Source of the DNA: Caballeronia turbans
Lineage (GTDB): Bacteria; Pseudomonadota; Gammaproteobacteria; Burkholderiales; Burkholderiaceae
Assembly: GCA_001544655.2 (NCBI GenBank)
Contig: FCOD02000031.1
Span: 1 to 64,000 of the forward strand
Direction: 5' to 3'
Length of the DNA: 64,000 nucleotides
In this document: one piece after another, positions 63,280-64,000 of the stretch
Position numbering within the stretch: position 1 is the first letter of the stretch
Layout of the letters: each line of letters opens with the position of its first letter
Notes under the pieces: generated by a model
Databases searched by the model: none
What the model was told of the DNA's origin: nothing
The model's input: the letters and a program-made list of their open reading frames with translations, nothing else
Position numbers and translations under genes: made by a program

Positions 63280-64000
63280 ATGGCACTGCCCGAAGGCGCA
63301 ACATACGCTCAACCGCTCTACGACCAAAAAAGACCATTGGACCAACTCACCGTCTCCCAGCGTAACGCGCACAACGCGAAGCTCGCGAGCTACGCGCATC
63401 GGCCGCTCGCGTTCCTGTTGCGCTACATCCGCCGGCATCCCGTCGCGCATTCCATCGTGCTTTTCAGCGTCTTCGCCGCGGTGGGCTGCGCCCTCGCCTC
63501 GCAGTACGCGATCAAGCATCTGATCGATGTCCTCGGACAAGGCCGCGGGCACCCCGGGCCGCTGTGGGGCGCGTTCATGATCCTCGTCGGGCTGATCGCC
63601 GCCGACAACCTGCTGTGGCGGGTCGGCGGCTGGGTCGGCGCGCACGTGTTCGTGATCGTCACCGGCGACTTGCGCAAGGATCTCTTCTCGTATCTGTCCG
63701 GCCACTCGCCGACGTATTTTTCCGAAAAGCAGCCGGGCATGCTCGCGAGCCGGATCACCGCCACGTCGAACGCGATCTACACCTCCGAGAACGTGATGGC
63801 GTGGAACGTCCTGCCGCCGTGTATCGCGGTGCTGGGCGCGATCGTAATGATCGTCTCGGTCAATCCGCTGATGGCCGCCGGCCTGATGACCGCATCGCTG
63901 GTCCTCGCGCTGATCCTCTACCGGCTTGCGAAGCGCGGCTCGGCAAGGCATCACAGTTTCGCGTCGAAGGCGGCGTCGGTCGATGGCGAGCTCGTCGACG
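63280..64000 (+). CDS. ABC exporter, permease-ATPase fusion type (5' part, cut by window end)
   Basis: The first 240 codons of a gene that continues past the window. ATG 63280 starts MALPEGATYAQPLYDQ; the frame then stays open to the end. Hydrophobic spans are visible near residues 55-75 (VAHSIVLFSVFAAVGCALA) and 95-115 (GAFMILVGLIAADNLLW), with a further pair near 180-215. The segment VTGDLRKDLFSYLSGHSPTYF, near 130-150, is the intracellular-loop pattern of MsbA-type exporters (type IV ABC fold), and SEKQPGMLASRITAT follows. The ATPase half lies outside. A lipid A or multidrug exporter is the likely class; the substrate is not determinable from this part. Confidence 0.85.
   Translation, partial: MALPEGATYAQPLYDQKRPLDQLTVSQRNAHNAKLASYAHRPLAFLLRYIRRHPVAHSIVLFSVFAAVGCALASQYAIKHLIDVLGQGRGHPGPLWGAFMILVGLIAADNLLWRVGGWVGAHVFVIVTGDLRKDLFSYLSGHSPTYFSEKQPGMLASRITATSNAIYTSENVMAWNVLPPCIAVLGAIVMIVSVNPLMAAGLMTASLVLALILYRLAKRGSARHHSFASKAASVDGELVD

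Overview
The window looks like a chromosomal segment of a high-GC beta-proteobacterium of the Burkholderiaceae (Burkholderia sensu lato, probably Caballeronia or Paraburkholderia). The reasons are the strong G/C third-position bias, protein sequences that read as typical Burkholderia orthologues, and the gene order greA / DUF4149 / yhbY / rlmE-ftsH-folP-glmM / pst-pho / ppk / ppx. No species call can be made from the sequence alone. No transposase, integrase, phage gene or CRISPR array was seen. The content is mostly core and housekeeping, with a few accessory or poorly described pieces.

Layout. 1-441 is non-coding and carries hairpins and a REP-like repeat. 442-2153 is the end of a myo-inositol catabolic cluster (iolE, iolB). 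2150-7192 is a minus-strand operon: Fe-alcohol dehydrogenase, thioesterase and a Liv-type branched-chain ABC transporter (livHMGF) without a binding protein. 7258-20410 holds threonine aldolase, alaS, a CaiB-type CoA transferase, glnS, an orphan GltI-like binding protein, a Nudix hydrolase, small exported proteins, a dihaem peroxidase lipoprotein and an AcpA-type phosphatase. 20484-24246 is a GntR / amidohydrolase / MFS catabolic unit with a clear inverted-repeat operator, followed by an odd orphan receiver-domain protein. 24521-30452 holds tRNA-Arg, uppP, an unlisted 28-codon membrane ORF, an aldose epimerase with a 9-bp tandem repeat, an NlpD-like protein, small lipoproteins, tRNA-Pro, sixA and an OlsB-like acyltransferase. 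30508-41204 is a phosphate block: ppx and ppk divergent, then pstS-pstC-pstA-pstB-phoU-phoB-phoR transcribed as one minus-strand unit behind a well-formed Pho box. 41427-54720 is core: glmM, folP, ftsH, rlmE, yhbY, greA, carB, carA and an MFS transporter. 54817-64000 holds mltD, gloB, a methyltransferase, rnhA, dnaQ, tRNA-Val, DUF2214, a membrane protein, a glycosyltransferase and the 5' part of an ABC exporter cut by the window end.

How it works together. The strongest theme is phosphate. The Pst uptake system, its PhoU/PhoB/PhoR control circuit, polyphosphate synthesis and degradation (ppk/ppx), a phosphatase/phospholipase-family secreted enzyme and an ornithine-lipid-type acyltransferase all lie within about 23 kb. 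Translational coupling (ATGA or TGATG overlaps) ties iolE-iolB, livHMGF, amidohydrolase-MFS, pstC-pstA, greA-DUF4149 and methyltransferase-rnhA into units. Several stops decide shared boundaries; for example the palindrome CTAG at 2150-2153 is the stop of both iolB and livF.

No clearly new multi-gene system was found. The items most worth a second look are the 28-residue membrane ORF at 25815-25901, the degenerate orphan receiver at 23740-24246, the Arg-for-Lys Walker A motif of LivF, the paired operator at 21283-21319, and the REP-like palindrome shared between 370-395 and 34340-34400.
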